From: Nymphaea colorata
Taxonomy: Eukaryota; Streptophyta; Magnoliopsida; Nymphaeales; Nymphaeaceae
Reading direction: 5' to 3'
Assembly (NCBI RefSeq): GCF_008831285.2
Contig: NC_045145.1
Location: 12,090,802-12,154,801 of the forward strand
DNA: 64,000 bases
Position numbers and translations under genes: made by a program. Every line of letters begins with the position of its first letter. Position 1 is the stretch's first letter. Positions 1-11,640 of the stretch are shown here, in pieces. The notes under the pieces are model-generated. The model searched no databases. It was not told where the DNA came from and saw only the letters and a program-made list of their open reading frames with translations.

Positions 1-2481
1 TTTAGTCTTTTTTAAACAAGACCGATTTGCCCCTCCTTTTGACCAAAAACCATCCTTTTAGAAGGTAATTTTAGTCTTTTTGGGTGGACAAGACCCATTT
101 GCCTTTTCTTTTGGCAAAAAAAAATCTCCTTTTGGAGGGTGATTTTAGTATTTTTAGGTCAAAAAATTCAAATTTTGGGTTTTGGCTCCAAAATCCTCTA
201 TAAATACCCCCCCATATCCTCCCTCTTGGGCAAGATTGGTCCTTGGGAGAAACTCTAGTGTATTCTCACTTGACGACTTAGTGTTTCCCTTGAGCTCTCT
301 CTCTCTCTCCCTCTTCCTCTTCTCCAACTTAGAGCAAGCACTTTTGGAGCTTCATTTAAAAGGGGATCTTCAAGTGAAGGTGTTCATTTTCCTTATGTCA
401 TTTCCTATTAGAGGTATGTAATCTTCATCCCTCTCATTTCTCTCTTCTTTCTTTTCATTAATGTTCTTATTATTATGTTATTTCTTTTTCTTAAACATAG
501 TCTTGTTGTTGTTTTCATTTTCTCTTCTCATCTTCATCTCCCTATGGCCAAAGGAGATAGCACTCAACCTCTTTTTAGAGACAAGAGGCTATACTCAAAG
601 TGCACTGGGAGTATGGAAAGATGAGATGAACTTTCATTTTAATCATGTTCTTTCTTTTCATGAATACATTCTTATTGTTCTTTTGTTTCCTCTCTTCCTC
701 ATTTCTCCATGGCCAAAAGAGATAGCTCTCAATCTCTATTTTAGAGTCAAGAGGCTATACTCAAGTGCACCGGGAACATGAGAAGATGAGGTAATATAAC
801 AATTCATAGTTACATCATGTCTTCCCTCCTAATTGAACTTTGCTTTTTCCATCATTCTCTTTCTTTCTTTCATTCCTTGAATGTTATCTATAAATTATGC
901 ACGCATGGTTGCTTGGTTCTTTACTTACATGTGAATGTATGGCGGGAATGAGAGTATGGTTTGGAGACTCTTTATTTTCATATTAATTTTTGAGGTTGGG
1001 ACTTGTCCAACCCGGGATAAACCCTCACGAAAATGTACATATTAATATGCATTTTCATGTCATTTTGCACTAGTTTCCTTCTTAATCATCACATTAGGAA
1101 CCCTAACGAGTGCCTCGTTATGTTGCTTGTTTTCTTTCATACCCGACGGTGGAAGAAATATATCTCTTACAACAAACTAAATAATAATATTCTATGCTTA
1201 TATAAATCATATTTTCCAAAACATTTTCAAAAAGAACCTTCTAACATGGCCTTAGGGACTTAGCTTAGACTTTTGCATGAGTCCAAGCTCCCCTCCGGCC
1301 CACATTAAATTTGAAGTTGGTAATTTTAAGTTGTTCCTTGATTTTTCTAATCTTGTGAAGGTATGGATGTATACACATGTTATATACATTTATGCCAACA
1401 TGATGACCCCCATATTTCTCTCTTTATGCTTTCACTTTCTATTTTATAAATTTTCATATGTGCATGAATACGTATGTACATGTGCTCCATCTCCTCTCTT
1501 TCAAATATTTATTCCTCTTTTCAAGACAAATATCTTCTCTTATAACATTTCTCATACCCATATATGCGTATGATATTTTTTTTTTCCTCTAAAATCTCTA
1601 TTTTTCTTCGAATCAATACATCTTTTTCTCTTAAAATTTTATATATATATATGTGTATATGTGATGGTATGTACACATGTATGCATGTCTTTCTTTATAT
1701 CTCTCTTTCCTTTCATAAGAGTGTTTTATCTCTTGTATTCTTTTTAACATTCTCATCTCATGAACTTTCTATTTACCAACTTGAATAAGACCACAAACCA
1801 AGTAATGACCCAATATTGGAATCATGCTTGATGGTTTACAATCTCTATCCCTTTTCAAAAACTTTTCCTTCTTATATACAATAATTATAATAACGAAATC
1901 TTAGATGTATGTTGTGGTAGGAATGACATTAGATGAATGTTGTGGTAGGAATGTTTTACATTTTTTTCAATCATATAGGGTAAATGCATCCATGCATTCT
2001 CACCCACTTTATTTCACTTATGATCACAAGCACCTCTCCAAAGGAACTTAAGCAAGAAGGGATGGAGCTCTAGCTAGGTGGTAACCGAATTAAAGCAAAA
2101 TCTCAAACCTACTTAAAGTCTTAAGAGAACACTAAAGTGATTTCAAAATGTTTTCACAAGTTTTTCAAATGATATTTACTAGTTTCACTTTTTCCTCAAA
2201 ACATTTCACATTTTCAATCAATTCTTCAAGAACCTTTTCAAAAGTTTGAAATTCCACACTTTCAATATTTTCTACACCGCATATATAATCAAAAAGATGT
2301 TTAAGTTAAAACGAAATGCATCAATGATAAACATAGTCCTTGGGTTGATTACCCCCGGTAAAGGCGCCGGGAACGGTTGATCCTCGTACCGACGGACGAG
2401 TCCCTTTCTTTCCTCTTTCAAAACAAAAACCTTATTTTTCTGGAGCACTCCAAAACCAATGAAAATTTTGGGATGCAAACA
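1..2481 (+). repeat. 5' LTR of the Ogre-like element, left end cut by window
   Basis: The right edge is the dinucleotide CA at 2480-2481, three bases before the primer site. The sequence aligns along its length with the complete solo LTR at 27541-30681. Both share a promoter-like stretch with TATAAATA (near 200 here), CT-rich leader sequence, several variants of a block describing an 'agaggctatactcaa' motif, and the same end GGGATGCAAACA. By comparison, roughly the first 0.4-0.5 kb of this LTR lies left of the window. Short open frames inside it (for example 182-421, 461-781) are not conserved as proteins and are not genes. Confidence 0.88.
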
Positions 2482-2483
2482 GA

Positions 2484-2502
2484 TGGCGACCGTGATGGGA
2501 CC
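2484..2502 (+). promoter_or_regulatory. Primer binding site, tRNA-Arg-like
   Basis: TGGCGACC followed by TGGGA three bases after the LTR end. TGG pairs with the tRNA CCA tail. The next bases resemble the 3' end of plant tRNA-Arg, which fits the tRNA-Arg priming known for Ogre elements. The match is imperfect in the middle four bases, so the tRNA assignment is an inference. Confidence 0.65.
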
Positions 2503-3283
2503 CGTCATCGTTTGCCTATGATTATTGATGCATTTTCATTAATTTGAACATCTCATGTATTGCCAATGATAAAGCATGTCCCTTATTTTGGCCTCGACCC
2601 CATTGGCATTTCATTGCATTGTTTGATGATTGTGAATGTTTTCTTGCACATAGGACTAATTGAGAAGGATCAATCATGTTCACACATATTTATGATCACA
2701 TACCACCCTTCTCAATTTAGGAGTTGTTTGAAAGCCATGTTTGCTCTTTTATTTTAATCTTCAAACTTAGGCAACATTGCATTAGAGACAACTCAATTTA
2801 TATGATTTCTCATATTTCAAAATTTCTCATACCTATTTGTCCCGGTCATCATGTTGCCGGGCTTGGTCTTTGGCGGTAGCACAAGACTAAGCCTTACAAC
2901 TAGACCACACCTTGGGCGGGAACGCCCCCTCGTTAGTACCATGAGTGGTAATTTATGGTATATCGACGAGTGATCAAGAAGAAGTTGATGAACTCTACCT
3001 ATAGTTGCCTAAGGAAGAATCTATGCTCGTACTAAACCATTTGGCTAAAGTATATAAGCATAACTTGATATCGGATTATCGTGACACAAAATTATCTCAA
3101 TTAGATTCATATACCCAATTTTTTAAAAAAAAAGAAAATTATTTCATGATAGATGTTGATGTGCGTGAAACCTTATGTGATGATTTGCAACCTCATTCCA
3201 CACATCTACCTCATATTGTCTTTGTCAACCTAGTCAATGTTTTCCACTAATTCAATTTTTATCTTTTAGAGTCATCATTCAAG

Positions 3284-4500
3284 ATGTATTCTTTCCAACG
3301 TGGTGTCACATTCCCTTATGATCACATCCTCTTTGGGGAAGGTCTCGAACGGTCCACCTACATTTCTCTTGAGTCTCAACCTTTGGCTCCTGAATGGTAT
3401 CGGACTTGGCATCCCACATTCTCTCGGATGTTTCCTTCTTACTTTGAAGAATGTGGGCTGGAGACAGTGGCAGCTGGAGGAATGCAGTCAGTTAATGGAA
3501 ATTTGGTACATGCAATCGCCGAGCGTTGGAACCCAAGGACCTCCTCTTTTTGGTTTCCATAGGGAGAAATGACAATATTACTAGATGAATTTGCCGAAAT
3601 ACTAGACCTCCCTACCCAAACTTGTGACCCAAATGATCTATTGGAAAAACAATTCCTTATGAACCCAACCAAGGTCAATGCAAATGACCTCATTGCTCAC
3701 TTTACTGGACGGAAAACTTGGCCTTTAGTAGAAAACCATGAAAATCAAAGCATCAACATGAAAAATTTGTATGAAGAATTTGGAACCTATGTTGAACCTT
3801 CTACCCTACCTTGAAAAGCCATAGGGAGAATTAAACATTGTATGATGCTCTGCACAGTAGGAGTGACCCTTTTTACCAATGGAAGTGACCTTTTAAATGT
3901 CTGTATTGCCCAACTTTTTTGAGTATGAGGGCATAGAGGGACCCGACACTTGTTAGTAGCAATGACAGCATTAGCCTTTCTTTACCAAGGACTCACCCGC
4001 TTTACCATTGGTGATATCGACTTCATAGAAGGATGCACATATGCTTTACAATTGTGGTTCCTCAAGCATGCGGGACCCCAAGCCAGTCTATTCAGAAACA
4101 CTGATGGATCATTGACAACCTTGGAGCAATACGGTCGTTTGATCGAGCAATTGAATGAAGGAGAGATCATTTGGGATTATTGTGATCGTCGGCAGAGCCT
4201 ACCCCGATACACTTACCATCATCATGGGCGTACCACACTCTTGGGCCCTTCATAGTTGATTATTGTGCTGATAGATGTATGAGACAGTTCTCTTAAAGGC
4301 AGAAGATGGTCTCTGTGCATGCACCAATTGGAGCTATTCCCGAATTTGACCTTAGTTCTCCTCAATGGACAGCATTGTTTGCAGTAGCTCGACAAGAATG
4401 GAAGACACAAATATCATACACTTGGTTCATAGGCCCAGTGGTGAAGAAGGAATATGCTGAGTGGTGGGATGCCAACCGACCACCATCCATCCTTCCCTAA
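3284..4500 (+). pseudogene. Extra ORF upstream of gag (plant mobile-domain-like), broken
   Basis: This stretch reads as one protein interrupted by stops. Segments 3284-3562, 3569-3814 and 3950-4255 are all in the same frame, separated by in-frame stops at 3560 and 3812 and by a short spoiled stretch. The last piece, 4306-4500, is shifted. Visible signatures are MTILLDEFAEILDLP near 3569, an aromatic-rich stretch (YALQLWFLKH), and a C-terminal WW-rich end (EYAEWWDANRPP). This pattern resembles the plant mobile-domain-like proteins (DUF7745 type) found in ORF1 of large Tat/Ogre elements; the family name is from memory and was not searched. Its role in the element is unknown. It lies between the primer site and gag, as ORF1 does in Ogre. 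Confidence 0.65.
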
Positions 4501-4657
4501 AAAGTTTTATGTTGTCAACTTTGTATTCCTTCTGTCGTTGTCATCTTTATTAGTATCTTTGGATGTAACTTTTAAAAACTTGTAATAAAATATGAACCTT
4601 CATTTTGTCATCATTTCCGTCCAATAACTCTATTTTCTTATGTCATAAGGTGAATAC

Positions 4658-6682
4658 TTGAAAGCCAACAAGATGGTTGAAACTAGATCGCAAGCTAAGC
4701 AGACTCCTCAAAACGAGGCTTCATCCTCTGAACTCCGTCCAGAAACACTTGGCCTCCCAGCAATCGAGCCAGAAGCTTACTATATGTTCCGTTTGTTCAT
4801 GGAGCGATTCATGAAAGAGCAAGAAGAGCAAAAGGCCTTGATGGTTACTCCAGAGCCGGACAATGAAAAGACTGCCAAGCAAAAAAGAAAGAAGAAAAAC
4901 AAGTCTTTTGTTGAAAATCAGGATGAAGACCATTTGGGTTCAGATTCGACAACTAGTAAGGAAGAAAAACCCGAACTGTTTTCTCTCAAAAAGAAAAAGA
5001 CAACAAAGAAAAATAAAAAGGGAAAAGATGTTATGATAGAAAACAGCTCATCCAGTCCTATCACCACTGAAAGTTCGGAAGAGAAAACCTACCAAGAAAG
5101 TAAAAAAGACAAAGAAATACATCACTAGCAGCAGCTCAGACAGTGAGAGTTCTGAAGAAAAAGTAAATGAGATCAAGGGCAAGAAGAAAAAGACCAAGCC
5201 AAAATTGGTCGAATCAAGTGATGATGAAAGTTCGACTAAGCGCAGATTCTACGAAATGGAGAAAAGAATGAACAATCTTAAGCTTAGGGGAAGGGGAAAC
5301 GTTCATACTCATGTGAGGACTACTACCTTGGCATTGAAGGAGACGAAGACGTGAAAGGCTTGCCCAGAGAATTCATGAGATATGATGGAACCACTTGTCC
5401 ACACGTTCATCTTTCAACCTTTTTCAATGGTTGCTACAAAATTCGGACAAATAACAGAGCTTTGTTCCGATATTTTCCAAGAAGTCTTGAAGGCATTGCC
5501 GCACAATGGTATAAAGAAAATATCAATCCAATCGAGCCGAAGGAGTTTGACAAGTTGATTAACATGTTTGTTGAAAGATTCGAACAAAATGCTCCCATGG
5601 CTCCAACCCTCAGTACCATTTGCAGTCTTCGTCAGAAATATGGAGAAAAGGCTCGAGAATTCATCCAAAAATGGAGAATGCAATGCAATAAGATGAAGGA
5701 GCCCATTTCTGAGACACAAGCCTTGTCACTCATTAGGAAAAAACTTGCCCAACTCTTGAAAAGTCTCATCCACAATGCCCCGATCAAAACCTTTGCAGAG
5801 TTGATTGAACAAGCAAACTCGATAGAAGAAGGAATTGAGGAAGGAGATTTTGATTGAATTATTGCTCCTAAGTACAAAGAAGATGGAAAGAAAGGAGGAA
5901 GGACACAGTTGCCCGCACACTTCATAGCCAATGCTGGCATTAGAAAGGACCATGGTAATAACTACAAGCATGACAAGGACGTCAGTTTCAAGAAGAACAC
6001 ACAGTTTCTCAAAGGTGACGATGAAAGGAAAAACAAACACCCACGTTGGAGCTACGACCGGAAATTCACTCCTCTGAGCCAGTCTCGGGAGAAGATCCTG
6101 GAATACCTTCTCGCCAAAGGAACTATCGTCTTGCCAAAAGTATCAGAGCCTCCAAAAATGATGGGAGGAAATAAAGAAAAACTGTGCAAGTTTCATCGTA
6201 CCCCTGGTCATGACACTGAGGATTGTTTTGTCCTCAAAAATATTATTCAAGACTTCATCAACAAAGATCTCAAGATTTGTGATGATAACACCCTTGAGAT
6301 ACTAAGGAATCCATTCCCTGACCACGGAAAGGCGGCAGTGGCCATGATCACTACAGGCACTCCACTTCCGTACCATCCACAAGAGCACATTCGACCTTAT
6401 ATTGGGAGCAGCTCACACAAAGTCATGGTGGTAGACCAAGGTAAGGAACCTCTAGATTTCATTGCTATGATGAATGGCAGGATAGAAAGTTTGCCCAAGA
6501 AACTTCCTATGATTCCAAAGACTTTTATCTTACAAGGCGATGAATCATCAAATGACTCCTCAGATGAAGATCCATGCTATTTGGACGTTCTCCCCTTGGA
6601 AGAACGTATGGATGAGGGAGACTCGATTCAAGCTTCTAAAAATCAGTCAATTACCTTCTCAGAAAAAGACCTCTCAAAATGA
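4658..6682 (+). pseudogene. gag polyprotein of the Ogre-like element, broken
   Basis: Gag forms the virus-like particle that packages element RNA. The N-terminal part (from 4658) is lysine/serine-rich and low-complexity. The frame shifts at about 5110-5340 and returns to the original frame at 5351. Residues from 5351-5857 form the retrotransposon gag core (FPRSLEGIAAQWY, then FVERF and ARE-F-QKW motifs). An in-frame TGA at 5855 is followed by further gag sequence carrying a CCHC-like cluster (CKFHRTPGHDTEDC, about 6188-6229). An in-frame TGA at 6680 separates it from the protease. The start at 4658 is the first ATG of the open segment and is not proven. Lysine-rich linkers are typical of Tat gags. 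Confidence 0.85.
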
Positions 6683-7420
6683 GGATATTTCCATGAAGAT
6701 GCTCTTTACATCGTTGTTCAGGTCAATGGGATGACGGTGCCACATGTTTTGATTGATGGAGGAAGTGGTTTGAATATTTGTCCTGATCTCACGGCTAAAA
6801 CATTGGGGTTTCGTGAAAACAAATATCGTTCTGATAATACCAAGATCTACGGATACGATGGCCGAGGCATGAACAGCAAATGTACCCTCGACATGAATGT
6901 GATCATTGAAAATACTAGCCATTGTATTGTATTTCATGTGGTAGATGTACCACCATCATACAACCTGCTTTTGGGACGACCTTGGATCCATCAAGTACGA
7001 GGGATCCCATCCACTCTTCATCAATGCCTGAAATAGAATTTTGGTCCATCAGTCATCACTGTCCGTGCTGAGGATCCGGTCAAGAGGTTGATGCAACCTA
7101 TGCTCCCTAGGCCAATTGATCCGGTAGATGTACCGAGCATAAGAACAACAAAGGACAGACCTTTGGAAGAATGGATGCAGAACATGGAGATAGAGGAACC
7201 ATCTGGGAATGCTTATACTATTTCAAGCAATCGTGAAAGTTACCAAGAACACCTATTGTATGTTCATTTCATGAAAAACCCCAAGGGTTTTCAGTTGCTT
7301 CTGAAAGGTGGCTACCGTCCATTCACTGGCCTTGGAAAAAATGAAGATGGCATCTTGCAACCGATTAGCATCTCTTTTCAGATGAACATGAGAGGACTGA
7401 GATATCATGAAGGAATTTGA
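6683..7420 (+). pseudogene. Retropepsin plus G-patch segment of pol
   Basis: In frame with gag after a stop. The aspartic protease core is at 6731-7036: LIDGGSGLNICP carries DGGS instead of the usual DSG/DTG, as in many Tat and Athila elements, and LLGRPWIH is the second conserved block. A TAG at 7034 interrupts the frame. The segment then continues in the same frame to a G-patch at about 7300-7360 (GYRPFTGLGKNEDG, with the conserved spaced glycines). The G-patch is an RNA-binding or helicase-activating motif that also sits after the protease in some retroviruses and plant elements. The frame ends at 7418-7420. The protease would process Gag-Pol; this copy is inactive because of the stops. 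Confidence 0.85.
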
Positions 7421-7612
7421 AGAAGATCTTGGGGGTTAATAGTATTCACTTTTGTTTCAAAATCCTCCCATGAATTTTGTAATTTTGAACATCTTTTTGT
7501 CTCGTCTCATGAGAGAACCCATTCTATGAACTAAGAACCTTTTTTTTATATACAAATGCAAGTAATTTTTTGTTGTCAATTTCGTCCAACTCTTTCCTTT
7601 ATCCTCTTTACA
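7421..7612 (+). other. Candidate intron between protease and RT
   Basis: A T-rich, non-coding stretch separates the protease/G-patch frame from the RT frame. It ends in a good plant 3' splice site, a pyrimidine-rich run followed by CTTTACAG at 7605-7612. The 5' site is not certain; a GT-containing candidate lies near 7433-7435. Ogre elements are known to carry a spliced intron at exactly this position. The frame change across the stretch (gag-protease in one frame, RT in another) fits this, although frameshift decay would also explain it. Confidence 0.5.
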
Positions 7613-7698
7613 GGATGTCGGAACTCAATATGTCTCAGTTTATTCTTTTTCCACGAAAGTCCCTCTAAAAAGCATTTATCGAACAAGCAGTCGGTGAA

Positions 7699-9746
7699 AT
7701 GGAACCTATGGCAATACCCGAGTCAGAATTACCAGAATTCACTCAGATTCAGAAACAAGAACATCCCTCATCTTTGGTGAATGATCCAATTGAAGAAATT
7801 AATATTGGAACCAGTGAAGATCCTAAAATTCTTCAAATTGGCACCAGTTTGTCAGTGAATGAGAAGAAAAGATTGGTGGACTTTCTTATAAGTAACCAAG
7901 AAGCTTTTGCTTGGACTTATGAAGATATGCCAGACTTAGACCCCCAATTGGTCGAACATCGTTTGCCCTTAAATCCTAATTGCAAGCCGATTAAGCAAAA
8001 ATTGCGCAAGCTTGACCCTCGACTAGAAGGCCTTGTAAAAGAAGGACTAGAGGACTTGCTAAAGGCAAAATTCATTCGTGCCATCGATTACCCCGAATGG
8101 TTGGCGAACATCGTGGTGGTCCCCAAGAAAAATGGCAAAGTTAGGTTGTGCATCGACTTTCGAGACTTGAACAAAGCCACACCGAAGGATGATTATCCTC
8201 TTCCAAACATTGATCTATTGGTAGACAGTACTGCAGGCCATGCAATGTTTTCTTTCATGGATGGATATTCGGATATAATCAAATCAAATTAGCAGTCAAA
8301 GATCAACCTAAGACCGCTTTTACTACACCCTGGGGTACTTTTGTTACACGGTAATGCCATTTGGGTTGAAGAATGCTGGAGCAACATATCAAAGAGCTAT
8401 GGCCGCCATCTTCCATGACCAGATGCATAAAATCATGGATGCATATATCGATGACATATTGATCAAATCTAAGACAAGAGAAGATCACATTAAAACTCTT
8501 GCCCAAGTATTCGAGAGGCTTTTACAATACAAGCTTCGCCTGAATCCTCAAAATGTGTGTTCGGGGTTGAGTCAGGCAAACTGTTGGGTTTCATGGTCAG
8601 TAAGAAGGGAATTGAAATGGATCTTACAAAAGCTAAGGCAATAATCGATATGCCACCACCTACCAATATCAAGGAGTTGCGAAGCTTGCAAGGACGAATC
8701 CAATCCATCAGACGATTCATTTCCAATCTGGCCATGAGATGCGAGCCATTCAACCAGCTACTGAGGAAAGGTGTCAAGTTTGAATGGGGTTTTGAATGCC
8801 AACGGTCATTCGAAAGGATCAAGAAATACCTTCTAAATCCACCAATTCTAAAACCACCAACGTTGGGTAGACCACTGCTGCTTTACATCACAGTGAATGA
8901 GTCAGCATGTGGCGGCTTTTGGCACAATATGAGGAAGGAAGTCGCATTGAATATGCAATCTATTACATTAGCAAGACTTTTGTTCAGTACGAAAAGAAGT
9001 ACTCTCCAATAGAGAAAACTTGTCTGGCATTGGTTTGGATGTGTCAGAAGTTGAGACATTATTTATTAGCTTGTGAGGTCAAGATACTCTCCAAACTAAA
9101 TCCTCTCAAGTACATCTTGGAACAACCATTCCTTAATGGGCGTATCGCAAAATGGCAAGTTCTGTTGATGCAATATGATCTTGAATATGTGTCTCAAAAG
9201 TCAATCAAAGGACAAACACTTGCGGATCAGTTAGCAGACTTCCCTCAGTACGAAGAAATCATAACAAATGATGAGTTTCCAGATGAACATGTACTAAGAT
9301 TGCAAATGGTTCCGACATGGAAGATGTACTTTGACGGGTCCAGAAATGTGATGGGAGCAGGCATAGGCATCTTACTCATCACTCCAGAAAGCGAAATGAT
9401 CCCGTACTCTTTGAAACTTGATTTTTCATGTACCCATAACATGGCTGAATATGAAGCCCTCATACAAGGACTTCGTTCTTTATTGAGTTTTCAAGTGAAA
9501 AGAGTGAATGCCTTCGGCGACTCTCAGCTTATTATAAATCAAGTGAATGGAGAATGGCAAGTCAAAGATGAAAAGTTGGTGCCATATCAAGAAGTTGCTA
9601 CCTCCTTAATCTGTCAATTCGAAGAAGTACAATTGGCTCACGTAAAGAGAGAAGGTGACCCTATTGCAGATGGCCTCGCGAGCTTAGGATCGACCATCAC
9701 TTTTCGAACCAATGAAGCAATCCGTTCTTTGAGATTGGAAGATTAG
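7699..9746 (+). pseudogene. Reverse transcriptase, RNase H and second archaeal-type RNase H
   Basis: RT copies element RNA into DNA. RT motifs are LCIDFRDLNKAT (about 8150), MPFGLKNAGATYQ (8354 on) and the catalytic YIDDILIKS (about 8445). The RT frame shifts between 8275 and 8350, again near 8540-8560 and near 8910. The first RNase H follows (LLLYITVNESACGG then SPIEKTCLALVW), but its first metal-binding Asp position is not Asp, as in other Tat elements where this domain is degenerate. A second RNase H of archaeal type lies at about 9310-9700 with all four acidic positions visible: YFDGSR, AEYEAL, GDSQLI and DPIADGLA. Coding capacity is lost through the frameshifts, but the second RNase H reads through uninterrupted. 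Confidence 0.9.
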
Positions 9747-9766
9747 AACACCCTGCTTTTGAAACG

Positions 9767-10995
9767 ATGGCGCATGTTCATCATATCCAAGGGGGGAATA
9801 CGCCTTGGTACCATGACATCAAAAGGTACATTGAAAGCGGAGAATTCCCGACTGAAATGTCTAAAAATGAACAAAAAGCAATACAACGTATGTCAGCAAG
9901 GTACTTTATCCTAGCAGGGGTATTATACAGACGTGGATTTAGCACTGAATACTCTTGGTGCCTTGATGAAGATGAGGCAAAGAAAGTAATCGAAGAATCA
10001 CATCGAGGAGATTGTGGAGGTCATGTTGGTTACCAAACCCTCACCAAACAAATAATTCGAGCAGGGTATATTGGCCTACCATGCAAAAAGATTGTCACTA
10101 ATTTGTCAAAAGATGCAAAGAATGTCAACTGCATGCTCCAGTAATTCATGCCCCAGCCTCTCACTTGCATTCTGTGACATCTCCTTGGCCGTTTTCAATG
10201 TGGGCCTTTGACGTAGTCGGACCGATATCCCCTGCAGCTTCTAACGGCCATAAGTATTTTCTTGCTGCAACGATTATTTTACCAAGTGGGTAGAAGTTGT
10301 CACACTCAGAACAGTGGAAGGACGTCATGTAGTGTCCTTCATTCACAAAAATCTTCTTTGCAGATTTGGAGTCCCTCATGATATAGTATCAGACAACGGA
10401 ACTCATTTCAAGAATGAAAATATGAGGCAATTGTGCAGCAAGTACCACATCACGCATCATTTTTCAGCTCCTTATTATCCCCAAGGCAATGGACAAGCAG
10501 AGGCTACCAACAAGATCCTGATCCGCATCTTGGAACGGACAGTAGAAACTGGAAGAGATTGGCATGAAAAGATGCACAACGCTCTATGGGCATATCGCAC
10601 CACTATGAGAACTCCAACAAATGCCACTCCAGCAGAGCTAGTCTATGGAACAGAAGTGGTTCTACCATTACATGTGTTGAAACCTGCTTTGAAGTTCGCT
10701 TCTCTCATAGAGCTCCCTCTTACTCAATATCAACAAAAAAGGCTAATGCAACTCGATTTGCTAGATGAAAAGAGGCTAAAAGCGGCTGAACATGCTGAAG
10801 CTTATCGCCAAAGGGTAGCCAGACAATTTGCCAAGTCAGTTATCGAGAGACAGTTCAAAGTGAATGATTCGGTCCTACGATCTGCAGTGTACCTGAGAGG
10901 ACGACCACGAGGCAAGTGGGCACCAAATTGGGAAGGCCCATATGTCATTAAGGAAGCTTTGCCCCACAATTCATACCGACTAATTGATGTTGATG
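9767..10995 (+). pseudogene. Integrase, truncated by assembly gap
   Basis: Integrase joins element DNA to the chromosome. The N-terminal zinc-binding part is at 9767-10144 (GDCGGHVGYQ and a damaged Cys pair near 10130; only one Cys of the CxxC is obvious), ending at a stop and frameshift. The catalytic core resumes near 10150-10200 in another frame: FDVVGPI (first Asp, about 10208), VSDNGTHF (second Asp, about 10388) and NGQAEATNK (Glu, about 10490). The long open segment 10314-10995 has the usual core tail (WHEKMHNALWAYRTT, TPAELVYG) and the C-terminal GKWAPNWEGPYVI patch. The protein then runs into N bases at 10996, so the C-terminus and the 3' LTR cannot be read. Confidence 0.88.
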
Positions 10996-11095
10996 NNNNN
11001 NNNNNNNNNNNNNNNNNNNNNNNNNNNNNNNNNNNNNNNNNNNNNNNNNNNNNNNNNNNNNNNNNNNNNNNNNNNNNNNNNNNNNNNNNNNNNNN
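10996..11095. other. Assembly gap, 100 N
   Basis: Exactly 100 undetermined bases, the conventional size for a gap of unknown length. Left of it is integrase; right of it the sequence starts abruptly inside an unrelated repeat. The real distance and the missing 3' end of the Ogre-like element are unknown. Confidence 0.99.
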
Positions 11096-11640
11096 GCGTA
11101 GTTGGTCGAACCAACAAATGTTCACTGTTAGTTCATTTATTATGAGTACTACTGCTAGAGACGGCAAAAGATAGATGTGTGACACTTTAGTTGACATGTG
11201 TACTGCTCTCCACCGAGGACTGGGTTTGAAGAAAAAAGAAAGGGGCTTCAGCCTCTTAAGGGTATTCATATAAACTAAAGCAAAAAACACAGTTGTGAAA
11301 TGATTTTAATCCAAACCACCAACCAGTTAAGAAAACACGGGACAAGAGCATCATTTTCATTATGATAGACCAAGGGTATTCGTATAAACTAAAGAAAAAA
11401 AGGCAGTTGTGATATGAATTTATTCCATAATATCCACCAGTAAAAGAGATAAAGTGACGAGAACATCATTTTCTTTACGATAGACAAAGGGTATTTGTAA
11501 AAACTAAAGCAAAAAAGGACAGTTATGAAATGAATTTAATCCAAAGCATCTAGCAGTCAAAAAGACAGTGATAAGAGAATACTTTTATTTACGATAGACC
11601 CAAAAGAATGGCTGCAAGGTGCTTGAACTGGCATTAAGCA
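11096..11640 (+). repeat. Composite repeat copy 1: tRNA-like head plus tandem units
   Basis: The head (11096-11256) begins GCGTAGTTGG, which continues the A-box-like TAGCGTAGTTGG seen at 41428. It is followed by three related units of about 113-116 bp starting near 11257, 11370 and 11486. Each has the pattern gggtattcgtataaactaaag, a short A-run, then cagttgtga-atgaatttaatcca and a -atca-tttt- block ending 'gatagac'. The third unit ends in a tail 'gcttgaactggcattaagca', where the copia element is inserted; the repeat resumes at 16905. No coding potential was seen. A close relative is at 41423-41935 and further units are at 18073-18800. Confidence 0.75.

Larger units (their letters stand above)
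1..10995 (+). mobile_element. Tat-lineage (Ogre-like) Ty3/gypsy retrotransposon, 3' end not seen
   Basis: The order seen is LTR, primer site, extra ORF, gag, protease, G-patch, spacer, RT, RNase H, second RNase H, integrase, all on the plus strand. Integrase after RT places it in Ty3/gypsy. A second, archaeal-type RNase H defines the Tat lineage. The extra ORF before gag, a tRNA-Arg-like primer site and a probable intron between protease and RT are the published hallmarks of Ogre elements. The left end is cut by the window and the right end by a run of N. The reading frame is broken many times, so this copy cannot make its own proteins. Protein parts are described separately. Confidence 0.9.

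Noticed and set aside
461-1263. Short frames inside the LTR region
   Set aside because: They are not conserved in the solo LTR at 27541-30681, so they are not genes.
2341-2410. Possible small regulatory RNA near a GC-rich patch (ccccggtaaaggcgccggg)
   Set aside because: The same patch is present in the solo LTR near 30560, so it belongs to the LTR 3' part; it could fold, but no independent RNA is supported.
11174-11290. Minus-strand frame spanning the N gap
   Set aside because: The frame reads through undetermined bases and opposite the integrase; it is an artefact.
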